Positions 1 to 6,684 of a DNA stretch of 18,929 bases are shown here, in pieces. Position numbers and translations under genes: made by a program. Positions within the stretch are counted from its first letter, which is position 1. The number at the start of each line of letters is the position of its first letter. Source of the stretch: Devosia sp. GTDB lineage: Bacteria > Pseudomonadota > Alphaproteobacteria > Rhizobiales > Devosiaceae. The notes under the pieces are model-generated. The model did no database searches. It was not told where the DNA came from and saw only the letters and a list, made by a program, of their open reading frames with translations. The stretch covers positions 1 through 18,929 of the forward strand of contig JAEUMC010000592.1 of assembly GCA_016793415.1 (NCBI GenBank), written 5' to 3'.

Positions 1-257
1 GGGCTTCCGGTTCTGAGCCGCGACAAAATCAAGACTCCGACAGCCGCCAGGATGAATGAACCGGGCCTGAAACCGGGAGTCACGAGCCGTTCAACTGTCG
101 CTTGGCAAAAGCGCCCGGCCTCGGCTTCGGGGCAGGCTGACAGGTGGGTGAAGGGCCATTTGGGTTTGGGCCTTTGCCCAGCTGCCGGCAACCCCAGAGA
201 GAGACTGGGTTCCGCCGCACGGTCAACGCCCTTCGGGTCGGGCGCGTGTGGCGAAAG
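1..257. other. Left-edge stretch without a convincing gene
   Basis: I see no supported gene here. Open frames exist on the plus strand, but their translations are low-complexity Arg/Pro/Ser/Gly-rich and match nothing I recognise. The first bases can be read as the end of an upstream plus-strand gene finishing Gly-Phe-Arg-Phe-stop (stop at 14-16), which would suit an outer-membrane barrel, but four residues are not enough to call it. I looked for a riboswitch because of the conserved-looking G- and C-rich runs and could not match a known class. Confidence 0.5.
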
Positions 258-296
258 GGCGGATGCCGGACGGTTGGAGTCGGTCCGGCATCCGCC
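258..296 (-). terminator. Hairpin downstream of rirA, probable terminator
   Basis: A perfect 13-bp inverted repeat (GGCGGATGCCGGA at 258-270 and its complement at 284-296) with a 13-nt loop begins 16 bases past the rirA stop codon. On the minus strand the stem is followed by a weak CCCTTTC stretch rather than a long T-run, so it may be an imperfect intrinsic terminator or a 3'-end stabilising hairpin. Confidence 0.6.
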
Positions 297-311
297 GCTA
301 AGTCAGAGGGT

Positions 312-788
312 TCAGTGCGCCGCTTCGCGGATCAGCACTGGCTCCATGTCTTCGAACTTGAGGCCGAGCCGCTCGCGCAGCGAACGGCGCTTCGAGGCGA
401 GGTCGGCAATGGTGTAGCTTTCGAGCACGTTGAAGAATGCCCCCAGCGCCTCGCGTAGCGCCGCGTTGACGTCGCAGCTCTCGGCCAGCGGGCACGTCAC
501 GTCGCCATCCTCGAAGCACTCGGCCATCGAGAAGCTCTCTTCGGTGAGGCGGACGGTGTCGAGCAGGGTGATTTCATCGGCCGGACGGCCAAGCTTGATG
601 CCGCCGCGGCGGCCGCGCACCGTCTCGATCAGGCCGTTCTCGACCAAGGGCTTGATCAGCTTGAACAGGAACAGTTCCGAAATCGCATGGGCCTTGGCGA
701 TGTCGGCGACCCGGCTCAGGCCGGGCTCATTGACCGCACAATAGATCAGTGTGCGGATGGCATAGTTGGACTGGCGAGTCAGTCTCAT
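312..788 (-). CDS. rirA: Iron-responsive Rrf2-family regulator RirA
   Basis: This is a 158-residue Rrf2-family transcription factor. It starts MRLTRQSNYAIRTLIYC, with an N-terminal winged helix (about residues 1-80, including the GRRGGIKLGRPA wing). Three cysteines at residues 91, 99 and 105 match the iron-sulfur cluster ligands of rhizobial RirA in position. In rhizobia RirA represses iron-uptake genes when its cluster is intact and loses repression when iron is scarce. I chose ATG 788 because GGAG lies 8 bases upstream and the protein begins exactly where the family begins; the open frame further upstream is unlike any Rrf2 protein. An imperfect 19-bp palindrome about 115 bases upstream may be its own operator. 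The next gene on the same strand ends 197 bases upstream behind its own hairpin, so rirA is probably transcribed alone. Other Rrf2 members (IscR, NsrR) are less likely given the overall sequence. Confidence 0.9.
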   Translation of the reverse strand: MRLTRQSNYAIRTLIYCAVNEPGLSRVADIAKAHAISELFLFKLIKPLVENGLIETVRGRRGGIKLGRPADEITLLDTVRLTEESFSMAECFEDGDVTCPLAESCDVNAALREALGAFFNVLESYTIADLASKRRSLRERLGLKFEDMEPVLIREAAH

Positions 789-894
789 CGAATCTCCGAT
801 TCGGCGCGATGCGCCGACTTCTGCTGCTTCCCCACGCAAGGCCCGGATTTCCGGGGGATCCTCGCGGCTGGATGGGGTCTGGAACCGTCCACAC

Positions 895-923
895 TTTATA
901 ACGGTTCTAAACTTAGTCAAGAA
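895..923 (-). promoter_or_regulatory. Putative rirA promoter with Rrf2-like operator
   Basis: Positions 905-923 read TTCTAAACTTAGTCAAGAA, an imperfect palindrome in which seven of nine base pairs match around a central base. The arms are TTCT..ACT and AGT..AGAA. On the minus strand it contains TTGACT (920-915), and TATAAA follows at 900-895, but the spacer is only 14 bp, short for a sigma-70 promoter. The AT-rich patch stands out against very GC-rich surroundings. The palindrome resembles Rrf2-family sites in general layout; binding by RirA or IscR is inferred. Confidence 0.5.
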
Positions 924-947
924 AACATGACGCCGCAGTTCAGGATT

Positions 948-978
948 GTGCGGGCGGGGGAGATCGGCCCGCCCGCAC
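948..978 (-). terminator. Perfect 11-bp hairpin after the aldo/keto reductase
   Basis: GTGCGGGCGGG at 948-958 pairs perfectly with 968-978 across a 9-nt loop. It lies 7 bases beyond the stop codon of the minus-strand aldo/keto reductase. No T-run follows, so the termination role is inferred from position and stem strength. Confidence 0.55.
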
Positions 979-984
979 CATCGG

Positions 985-2031
985 TCACTTGTCGAGATAG
1001 GGCCGATGCAGCGCCAGGTCGGCTTCGCCCATGCGGTCCTGGGCGGTGAAGCTCTGGTGCCAGTAGGGGTAAGGCAGGTTGGGCTGGCTGACGGCATCCA
1101 GCTTGCCCAGTTCCTCGGCCGTGAGCTTCAGCTCGGCAGCTTTGAGGTTATCCTCGAACTGGCCGATATTGCGCCCGCCGATGATCACCGAAGCGACGAT
1201 TGGCTTACTCAACAGCCAGGCGAGCGAGACCTGCGCGCCCGATACATTGTGGGCGCCGGCCACCTCGTTGACCACGTCGACGATCTTCCACAGGTGCTCC
1301 GGATCGTAGATCGGCGGTTCCTTGAAGCCACGCACCTGCCGGCCGTCGCTCGGCTTACTGTTGCGGGTGTACTTGCCCGAGAGCCACCCGCCGGCCAGCG
1401 GCGACCACACCAGCACCGACACGCCCTGGTCGAGCCCGGCCGGGATCAGCTCGAACTCCGCCTCGCGCGAATGCAGCGTGTAGTGGATCTGTTGGGAAAC
1501 GAAGCGCTGGTAGTTGCGCTCGTTGGAAACGGCGAGCGCCTTCATCAGGTGCCAGGCCGAATAGTTCGAGCAGCCGATATAGCGGACCTTGCCGGAGCGA
1601 ACGAGCGTATCGAGCGCTTCGAGTGTCTCCTCGAGCGGCGTCTGCCCGTCCCACTCATGCACCTGGTAGAGATCGATGACGTCGGTCTTCATCCGCTTCA
1701 GCGACGCTTCGGCCTCCCGGATGATGTGCCAGCGGCTGAGGCCGCGATCGTTCGGGCCCTTGCCCCGGGGGAAGCGCACCTTGGTGGCGATCAGCAATCG
1801 ATCGCGCCGCCCATCGGTCAGCGCCTCGCCGATGATCGTCTCCGACACGCTGCCGGAATAGACGTTCGCCGTGTCGATCAGGTTGACGCCGTGGTCGAGA
1901 CAGAGGTCGATCTGGCGCTGCGCCTCCTTGACGTTGGTATCGCCCCACAAGCCATCACCGCCGAACGTCGCCGTGCCGATCGACAGCGACGAGACCTTGA
2001 GGCCGGAACGGCCGAGCAATCGATAGTCCAT
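985..2031 (-). CDS. Aldo/keto reductase
   Basis: This 348-residue protein is a complete TIM-barrel aldo/keto reductase, predicted to be a soluble NADPH-dependent carbonyl reductase or dehydrogenase. The catalytic tetrad is visible: Asp53 and Tyr58 (LIDTANVYSG), Lys84 (IATKVRF) and His125 (YQVHEWDG). Further family landmarks are IGCSNYSAWHL, WSPLAGGWLSGKY and the C-terminal cofactor segment IIGGRNIGQFEDNL. The start at ATG 2031 is supported by GGAGGG about 6 bases upstream. Length and motifs suit the bacterial AKRs often annotated as L-glyceraldehyde 3-phosphate or aryl-alcohol reductases. The substrate cannot be read from the sequence. It has strong hairpins or repeats on both sides and looks monocistronic. 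No regulator obviously belongs to it; rirA downstream has its own promoter region. Confidence 0.9.
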   Translation of the reverse strand: MDYRLLGRSGLKVSSLSIGTATFGGDGLWGDTNVKEAQRQIDLCLDHGVNLIDTANVYSGSVSETIIGEALTDGRRDRLLIATKVRFPRGKGPNDRGLSRWHIIREAEASLKRMKTDVIDLYQVHEWDGQTPLEETLEALDTLVRSGKVRYIGCSNYSAWHLMKALAVSNERNYQRFVSQQIHYTLHSREAEFELIPAGLDQGVSVLVWSPLAGGWLSGKYTRNSKPSDGRQVRGFKEPPIYDPEHLWKIVDVVNEVAGAHNVSGAQVSLAWLLSKPIVASVIIGGRNIGQFEDNLKAAELKLTAEELGKLDAVSQPNLPYPYWHQSFTAQDRMGEADLALHRPYLDK

Positions 2032-2447
2032 GCTACCCTCCAGGAAATCTCGGCGCGGACCCTAAAGCGCTTTCAGGAAAAGTTGCAGACTTTTCCGGCT
2101 GCCGGGCGCGTCGACCCGAGAAAACCGCCGCCGCTGCGTACGGCGCGTCGGAGTTAACAAACTGCCACGCCCATCGTCAGGCAACCGTCAGCACCCCTGC
2201 CTTACTGTAGGAGTTGGAGGTGGTGGAGGTGGTCGCTTACATCGTGCAGTTGCCAAGGAGCGACATCAGGCGCTTCCGGATGTTCAGCAGCATCGTGGTG
2301 CAGTGCGAGGAGATCCCCAGCATCGTCAGCATGCAGCCTGGCTACGCGGTGCGGCTGATGCGAGCCGAAACCCAGATGGCTGCCGTGATGGGGCAGATGT
2401 TCTCGACATGGCGGATAGAACCGCTGACACAGACTGTGCGCCCGTCG
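2032..2447. other. Gene-poor stretch upstream of the aldo/keto reductase
   Basis: This contains the upstream region of the aldo/keto reductase, a short palindromic repeat (2064-2096) and a doubtful plus-strand ORF from 2214 (listed separately). Nothing else here has a recognisable product. Between 2097 and 2213 I see no gene, RNA or clear promoter. Confidence 0.5.
2064..2096. repeat. Short palindromic repeat, probably dispersed
   Basis: AAAGCGCTTT (2064-2073) is a 10-bp palindrome. It is directly followed by GGAAAAGT (2076-2083) and its perfect complement ACTTTTCC (2089-2096) around a 5-nt loop. This AAGCGCTTT-CAGGAAAAGT...ACTTTTCCGG layout resembles short intergenic repeats that I recall being scattered through Hyphomicrobiales genomes. 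Only one copy is visible here, so the dispersed nature is inferred. Confidence 0.45.
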
Positions 2448-2564
2448 TCAGGTCGGCCAATGCTGCTGGACCCGCCCATCCTCGCTCTCGAGGAAGACTC
2501 GGTTGTTGCCCCCGGTCCGGCGGGCCATGTCGACCGCAGCGCGAACCGCCCGATCCAGAGTTGA
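2214..2564 (+). CDS. Doubtful small hypothetical protein
   Basis: I do not recognise this 116-codon frame, which begins with TTG at 2214 (an in-frame ATG lies at 2281). The first ~75 codons have the strong G/C third-position bias of real genes here, with GTAGGAG just upstream of the TTG. After about codon 78 the bias weakens and the frame runs 117 bases antisense into the more convincing minus-strand gene at 2448-2648. It may be a genuine small gene, a gene with a damaged 3' end, or chance. The translation includes MFSSIVVQCEEIPSIVSM, and no membrane segment or signal peptide is apparent. Function unknown. Confidence 0.25.
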   Translation: MEVVEVVAYIVQLPRSDIRRFRMFSSIVVQCEEIPSIVSMQPGYAVRLMRAETQMAAVMGQMFSTWRIEPLTQTVRPSSGRPMLLDPPILALEEDSVVAPGPAGHVDRSANRPIQS

Positions 2565-2648
2565 ATGGTTCGCGAGCACGGTGGCACCGACACTCAGCAT
2601 CCAGCGGCCCTGATTGGGAGAGATGAGAAAGCGGAGTGACTGCATCAT
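2448..2648 (-). CDS. Small hypothetical protein, DUF2188-like in layout
   Basis: This is a 66-residue minus-strand frame with natural codon use for this genome. The translation MMQSLRFLISPNQGRWMLSV is followed by a central helix-like stretch (STLDRAVRAAVDMARRTG) and an end reading RVFLESEDGRVQQHWP. A beta start with a Gly-Arg-Trp turn, an alpha helix and a final 'ESEDGRVQ' strand resemble the small DUF2188/YdeI-like proteins of unknown function. The assignment rests on pattern similarity only. ATG 2648 is the first of two adjacent ATGs; the ribosome site (GGGGCC) is weak. It lies alone between the helicase and the gene-poor stretch. Confidence 0.5.
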   Translation of the reverse strand: MMQSLRFLISPNQGRWMLSVGATVLANHSTLDRAVRAAVDMARRTGGNNRVFLESEDGRVQQHWPT

Positions 2649-2742
2649 GCCGTGGCCCCGGTCGCTTGGCTGACCGGGAGCCTGGGAGATGCGGCGTTAT
2701 CGCCCCGTTAACCGTTTGTCGCGCGGGGTCGGCTCGCAACCG

Positions 2743-3840
2743 TCAGGTGACGACCGTAATCTTGTCGCTGGCGCGGGTGACGCCGGTATAGAGCCAGCGC
2801 TGCCGGTCCTCGCGGAAGACGTAGCTTTCGTCGAACAGGTAGACATTGTCCCACTGGCTGCCTTGGGCTTTGTGCACGGTGAGGCAGTAGCCGAAGGTGA
2901 ACTCGTCGTACTGGCGGCGCTCCGGCCAGCTCAGTTGGTCTTCTTCGCCTGAAAAGAACGCCGCGTGGGTCACCACCTTGGCCTGCGTTGCCTTGGCGCC
3001 CGTGACTTCGTCGGGATCGAGCGTCATCGAGTAGCGGGCATTGGAGCGTTTCTTCACTTCCGCCGCGGTCCAGATCTGCCCGTTGAGCAGCTTCTTGATC
3101 GGGTTGTTCCTGAGGCACACCAGGCGATCGCCCGACACCGGCTCGTGCCGCGGCAACTCCTTGATCTCGCGGATCCGGTCGTTATAGGCGACGCGCGTCT
3201 TGTTGCGGCCGGCCAGCACCTGGTCGGCTTCCATCACCGCGTCGCGGTCGACATCGGAACGCGGGATGACGAGGCTCTCGCCGTAGCGGCCATGCTCGAG
3301 ATAGCCACCTTCGCGGATTTCCATCGACATCCGGATGATCGGATTATCCGCCGCCTGGCGGTGGATCTCGGTGAGCATGTAATCGGGCTCGTCCGCGGTG
3401 AAGAACCCGGCGCCCTGCACCGGCGGCAGCTGGAACGGGTCGCCCAGCACCAGCACCTTGGTGCCGAAGCTCAGGAGGTCGCGGCCGAGCTGCTCGTCGA
3501 CCATCGAGACTTCGTCGATGACGATCAGGTCGGCGGTCAGCGCCTCGCTTTCCGGGTCGAGCGCGAATTTCGGCTCGCCATCCTTCTCTGAGACGAGTGC
3601 GTAGATCAGCGAGTGGATGGTGGAGGCGCCTCGTGCCCCATACTTGCGCATCACCATCGCCGCCTTGCCGGTGAAGGCGGCATACTTCACCGACTTCACC
3701 CCTTGGGCCAGATGGCGGGCCAGTGTGGACTTGCCGGTGCCGGCCCAGCCGAACAGGCGGAAGACCTGTTTGGCATCCTTGTCCTTCAGCCAGCGCGACA
3801 CGGCCTGCAGCGCTTCATCCTGTTGCGGCGACCACTCCAT
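2743..3840 (-). CDS. Small RecD/Dda-like SF1 helicase (AAA ATPase)
   Basis: This 365-residue protein carries a full set of superfamily 1B helicase motifs. Motif I is GWAGTGKST (31-39, Lys37), motif II is DLIVIDEVS with Asp109-Glu110, and motif III is LGDPFQLPPVQ (about 132-142). A late UvrD-like C-terminal block reads TVHKAQGSQWDNV (321-333), followed by LYTGVTRA (350-357). The architecture is that of short RecD2/T4-Dda-type 5'-3' DNA helicases without the long N-terminal extension of RecD2, so a role in replication or repair is likely but not specific. Its ATG (3840-3838) overlaps the TGA of the preceding FAH-family gene by one base (TGATG), so it is probably translated by coupling and lacks an independent promoter. 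The pairing of a metabolic hydrolase with a helicase has no obvious functional logic. Confidence 0.85.
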   Translation of the reverse strand: MEWSPQQDEALQAVSRWLKDKDAKQVFRLFGWAGTGKSTLARHLAQGVKSVKYAAFTGKAAMVMRKYGARGASTIHSLIYALVSEKDGEPKFALDPESEALTADLIVIDEVSMVDEQLGRDLLSFGTKVLVLGDPFQLPPVQGAGFFTADEPDYMLTEIHRQAADNPIIRMSMEIREGGYLEHGRYGESLVIPRSDVDRDAVMEADQVLAGRNKTRVAYNDRIREIKELPRHEPVSGDRLVCLRNNPIKKLLNGQIWTAAEVKKRSNARYSMTLDPDEVTGAKATQAKVVTHAAFFSGEEDQLSWPERRQYDEFTFGYCLTVHKAQGSQWDNVYLFDESYVFREDRQRWLYTGVTRASDKITVVT

Positions 3841-4526
3841 CAGGCGATGCGCACCGTGACGGTGCCGATGCCCGCGATCGAGCCTTCCAGCAGGTCGCCC
3901 TGCACCACGGCGGAAACCCCCGCCGGCGTGCCGGTGAAGATCAGGTCGCCCGGAAACAGTTCGAAGTACTTCGAAAGCTCGGCGATCACATGCGGCAGGT
4001 CCCAGGTCATGTCGGCGATATCGGCCGACTGGCGGGTCTCGCCATTGACGCGGAGCTCGATGGCGCCCTTCAGCGGGGTCGGAATGCCCTCGGCGGGAAC
4101 CAGCGTGCCGATCGGGGCGGAATGGTCGAACCCCTTGGCCACCTCCCAGGGTTTTGCACCCTTCTTGGCCCAGGCCTGCAGGTCGCGCCGGGTGAGGTCG
4201 ATGCCGACGGCATAGCCCCAGACATGCTCCATCGCCTCGGCGACGGCGATGTTCCTGCCGCCGGTGCCGATGGCGGCCACCAGCTCGATCTCGTGGTGGT
4301 GGTTCTGCGTCTCGGAGGGATAGGGCGAGTCTGCGCCGTTGATCACCAGCGCGTCGGCGGGTTTCGCAAAGAAGAACGGCGGCTCGGCATTGGGATCATG
4401 CCCCATCTCGCGCGCATGTTCTGCATAGTTGCGGCCGACGCAATAGATGCGGCGGACCGGGAACAGGCCCCCACCGGCGACGGGGACGGCGGGCTGCGGC
4501 GGCGGCGCAATGACGTAATCGGACAT
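3840..4526 (-). CDS. Fumarylacetoacetate hydrolase-family protein (fumarylpyruvate hydrolase-like)
   Basis: This 228-residue protein belongs to the FAH superfamily, whose members use Mg or Mn to hydrolyse C-C bonds in, or decarboxylate, beta-diketo acids. Visible landmarks are RIYCVGRNYAEHAREMG (26-42), metal ligands in HHHEIEL (Glu79 and Glu81), Asp110 in GYAVGIDLTRRD, KGFDHSAPIG (131-140) and the C-terminal GTPAGV loop. The N-terminus MSDYVIAPPP and the overall sequence are closest in my memory to fumarylpyruvate hydrolase (NagK) of the gentisate/salicylate route. Other FAH enzymes, including acylpyruvases and 2,4-diketo-3-deoxy-L-fuconate hydrolase, cannot be excluded. No gentisate dioxygenase or isomerase lies in this window. 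Start ATG 4526 has only a weak GGGAA upstream. It overlaps the downstream helicase by one base. A strong palindrome 60 bases upstream may control it together with the divergent hydrolase. Confidence 0.87.
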   Translation of the reverse strand: MSDYVIAPPPQPAVPVAGGGLFPVRRIYCVGRNYAEHAREMGHDPNAEPPFFFAKPADALVINGADSPYPSETQNHHHEIELVAAIGTGGRNIAVAEAMEHVWGYAVGIDLTRRDLQAWAKKGAKPWEVAKGFDHSAPIGTLVPAEGIPTPLKGAIELRVNGETRQSADIADMTWDLPHVIAELSKYFELFPGDLIFTGTPAGVSAVVQGDLLEGSIAGIGTVTVRIA

Positions 4527-4585
4527 CGTGGTTCCCAGACTCTGAGGCGGGCCACACTAATCGAATCGGTCGTGGGACAAAATGA

Positions 4586-4608
4586 GAACTTTGCCACATG
4601 GCAAGTTC
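4586..4608. promoter_or_regulatory. Operator-like palindrome between divergent genes
   Basis: GAACTT-T-GCCA, a 2-nt centre (CA), then TGGCAAGTTC forms an inverted repeat with ten-base arms and one bulged T. It lies 60 bases upstream of the FAH-family gene and 88 bases upstream of the alpha/beta hydrolase gene, the usual place for a shared operator. No regulator gene is adjacent, so the binding protein is unknown. Confidence 0.55.
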
Positions 4609-4696
4609 GCTGGGGGCGAGCCCTTTGCCCCCTTTGGAGTGCTTGACTTGCCTCGCGGGCTAGGGCTCGGGTTGCCTGAGCTTGAGGGAGTACGCC

Positions 4697-5539
4697 GTGA
4701 CCGCCATTGACCCGTTCGACATTCCCAACCTGGTGCCGGATTTCGAGGCGGTGAAAGACGGCAACCTCGCCGCCAGCGCCCGGACCCGCGCCACGCTGAC
4801 GAGCCGGTTCGACCTCAGCTATGGCGATGGCCCGCGGCAGCGGCTCGACCTGTTCTTCCCCGAGAACGCCGAAGGTCCGCTGCCGATCCACATGTTCATC
4901 CATGGCGGCTACTGGTTTTTGAACGACAAGGAAATGTTCGCCTTTCCGGCCGAAACCATCACCCGCAGCGGCGCCATCGCGGCGATCGTCGAATACACGC
5001 TGATCCCGAATGCCCGGATGGCGCAGCTCGTCGACGAAGTCCGGCAGGCGGCGCGCTGGCTGGTGGCCAATGCGGAGAGCTTCGGTGGCGACCCCAAGGC
5101 GTTCTCGGCTTCGGGGCACTCGGCCGGTGGGCACCTCGCGAGCTATCTCGCGGCGCGTGCCCCGCATGAAGCGCATGCACCGGAGATTCCGGTGAAGTCG
5201 CTGCTGCTGGTCTCGGGGCTCTACGACTTGCACCCGATCACCCAAAGCTACCTGCAACCCGACCTGCAGCTCACCGACGAGGAAGTCGCCAACTTCTCGC
5301 CGCTCGGCGCCGAGCAGGTGGCGGGTCCCGAAGTCGTCGTCGCGGTCGGCCACAACGAGACCGAGCCGTTTCATCTGCAGGCACAAGACCTCTGCTTTGC
5401 CGCCGAACGGCGCGGTCTCAGCTATGAGCGGATCACCCTGCCGGAACTCGACCACATGACCATCGTGCGCGACCTCGGCCGACCGGAGAGCCGCATGGCT
5501 GGCTTGCTGGCCGAGACGATTGCCGCGTCGCGGCGGTAG
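4697..5539 (+). CDS. Alpha/beta hydrolase, kynurenine formamidase-like
   Basis: This 280-residue cytoplasmic serine hydrolase has HGGYW at residues 69-73, the oxyanion-hole motif shared by kynurenine formamidases and related carboxylesterases. The nucleophile elbow is GHSAGGH with Ser142. The likely catalytic histidine is His253 in LPELDHMTIV, with an acidic residue in the VGHNETEPF segment. The family hydrolyses N-formylkynurenine or simple esters and amides. I chose GTG 4697 over an in-frame TTG 15 bases upstream because GAGGGAG ends 6 bases before the GTG and overlaps the TTG region. No signal peptide is present. It diverges from the FAH-family gene and converges with the Dabb-domain gene 44 bases downstream. 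No kynureninase or tryptophan dioxygenase is nearby, so the natural substrate is uncertain. Confidence 0.87.
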   Translation: MTAIDPFDIPNLVPDFEAVKDGNLAASARTRATLTSRFDLSYGDGPRQRLDLFFPENAEGPLPIHMFIHGGYWFLNDKEMFAFPAETITRSGAIAAIVEYTLIPNARMAQLVDEVRQAARWLVANAESFGGDPKAFSASGHSAGGHLASYLAARAPHEAHAPEIPVKSLLLVSGLYDLHPITQSYLQPDLQLTDEEVANFSPLGAEQVAGPEVVVAVGHNETEPFHLQAQDLCFAAERRGLSYERITLPELDHMTIVRDLGRPESRMAGLLAETIAASRR

Positions 5540-5578
5540 GTCTTCTCGCGCCGGCCTCTCTGTAGGGATGGCGAAGAC
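5540..5578. terminator. Weak hairpin between convergent genes
   Basis: GTCTTC (5540-5545) pairs with GAAGAC (5573-5578), and with bulges the pairing could extend inward (TCGCGCC with GGC). It fills the 44-base gap between two convergent stop codons. Terminator function is a positional guess. Confidence 0.25.
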
Positions 5579-5583
5579 ACCCC

Positions 5584-5892
5584 CTAAACCTCGATATCGA
5601 ACACCAGCAGCCCCTTGACCCCGCCCTCGAGCGCTGCCACCAGCCGCGCCCCGGCCTCCTGGTGCTTGCCGTCCACCAGGTATGCATCGCGCGCCGCGGC
5701 GTCCGGAAAGTCCATGGTGAAGCCGTCGACAAAGCCCTGGTGCAGGCCCTCGGGAGAGAGGTTCGGCCCATAGCTCATGTGATCGATCTGAAGGTGCACG
5801 CGGAGCGCTGCCAGTTGCTCATAGATCGCCTGCTTCTCGGACGCGGGGACATCGGCGCGGAACTTCAGGAACACACAGTGCCGGATGGTCAT
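5584..5892 (-). CDS. Dabb (stress-responsive A/B barrel) domain protein
   Basis: This 102-residue protein starts MTIRHCVFLKFRADVP, the classic first strand of the dimeric alpha/beta barrel (Dabb) fold. A helix follows (ASEKQAIYEQLAALR), then the SYGPNLSPEGLHQGF turn, the DGFTMDFPDAAARDAYL strand-helix unit and a closing strand, VKGLLVFDIEV. Members are small dimeric proteins, often of unknown role; some are cyclases or decarboxylases acting on polyketide-like acids. Its ATG (5892-5890) shares one base with the TGA of the upstream SDR gene, so translation is probably coupled and the two proteins are likely used together. The substrate is not evident. Confidence 0.85.
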   Translation of the reverse strand: MTIRHCVFLKFRADVPASEKQAIYEQLAALRVHLQIDHMSYGPNLSPEGLHQGFVDGFTMDFPDAAARDAYLVDGKHQEAGARLVAALEGGVKGLLVFDIEV

Positions 5893-6638
5893 CAGTAGGT
5901 GGTCCGGCCGCCGGAGAGATCGAACACCGATGCGGTGGTGAAGCTGTTTTCCTTGCTCACCAGCCAGGCCACCATGTTGGCGAGCTCGTCCACTTCGAGA
6001 AAGCGGCCACGCGGAATGCGGCTCAGCATGTACTCGATGAACTCCTTGGTCACTTCCTTGAGGATCGCAGTATTGGCGACCGCCGGGGTGATGGCGTTCA
6101 CCGCGATGTCGTACTTGGCGACTTCCTTGCCGAGCGCCTTCACCAGCCCGAGCACACCGGATTTCGAGGCGGCGTAGGCGGCTGCATTCGGGTTGCCCTC
6201 CTTGCCGGCAACCGACGAGATGTTGACGATCCGGCCATAATTGCGGGCCTTCATCGACGGGATCACCACCCGATTGACGTAGAACGTGCCGTTGAGGTTG
6301 ATCTCGATGACGCGCCGCCATTCGTCGAGCCCGTATTCGTCGAGCGGTGCGTTCTTGCCGGCGATGCCCGCCGAGTTGAGCAGGATCGACACCGGTCCGA
6401 CATCCCTTTCGACCGCCGCATGCGCTGCTGCCAGCCCGTCATAGTCGGTGATGTCGACCGTCCGGCTCGACGCTGCTGCCCCGAGCAGCCCGACCGCCAG
6501 CTTCAGCGCGTCGGCGTCGCGGTCCCACAGGCTCACCTTGGCGCCCGAGGCGATGAAGCGCTTCGCACACGCCAGGCCGAAGCCCGAGGCGCCACCGGTG
6601 ATCACTGCCACCTGCCCATTGAGATCGATCTGATTCAC
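5892..6638 (-). CDS. Short-chain dehydrogenase/reductase (SDR)
   Basis: This 248-residue classical SDR oxidises or reduces a hydroxyl/keto substrate with a nicotinamide cofactor. The Rossmann motif is TGGASGFG (14-21). The acidic Asp39 at the end of the second strand (SLWDRD) favours NAD(H) over NADP(H). NSAG spans 88-91 with Asn114, and the catalytic set is Ser141/Ser142, Tyr155 and Lys159 (AAAYAASKSG). The start is GTG 6638, supported by GAGGGA 8 bases upstream. It is the first gene of a two-gene operon with the Dabb-domain protein. A perfect 12-bp palindrome 47 bases upstream lies where the core promoter should be and probably regulates it. The substrate cannot be told; many such SDRs are labelled 3-oxoacyl-ACP reductase or sugar-acid dehydrogenase. 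Confidence 0.9.
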   Translation of the reverse strand: MNQIDLNGQVAVITGGASGFGLACAKRFIASGAKVSLWDRDADALKLAVGLLGAAASSRTVDITDYDGLAAAHAAVERDVGPVSILLNSAGIAGKNAPLDEYGLDEWRRVIEINLNGTFYVNRVVIPSMKARNYGRIVNISSVAGKEGNPNAAAYAASKSGVLGLVKALGKEVAKYDIAVNAITPAVANTAILKEVTKEFIEYMLSRIPRGRFLEVDELANMVAWLVSKENSFTTASVFDLSGGRTTY

Positions 6639-6684
6639 GTTTGTTCCCTCGTTGCCGTTTCCAGCTGTTTCCTCGGGACAAGGG

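Noticed and set aside
60..257. Possible cobalamin or other riboswitch
   Set aside because: Some G- and C-rich runs recalled riboswitch helices, but I could not match the conserved core boxes in order on either strand, and no suitable gene follows.
946..2157. 403-codon plus-strand frame across the aldo/keto reductase
   Set aside because: It is antisense to a gene with all four catalytic residues in place and shows no recognisable domain.
4631..4696. Sigma-70 promoter TTGACT...TAGGGC for the alpha/beta hydrolase
   Set aside because: The only -10-like hexamer lies 12 bases from TTGACT, too close, and none lies at the proper 16-18-base spacing.
4343..5455. 370-codon minus-strand frame across the FAH promoter region and the alpha/beta hydrolase
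   Set aside because: It is antisense to the HGGYW/GHSAGG hydrolase and overlaps the FAH gene in another frame; no family resemblance.
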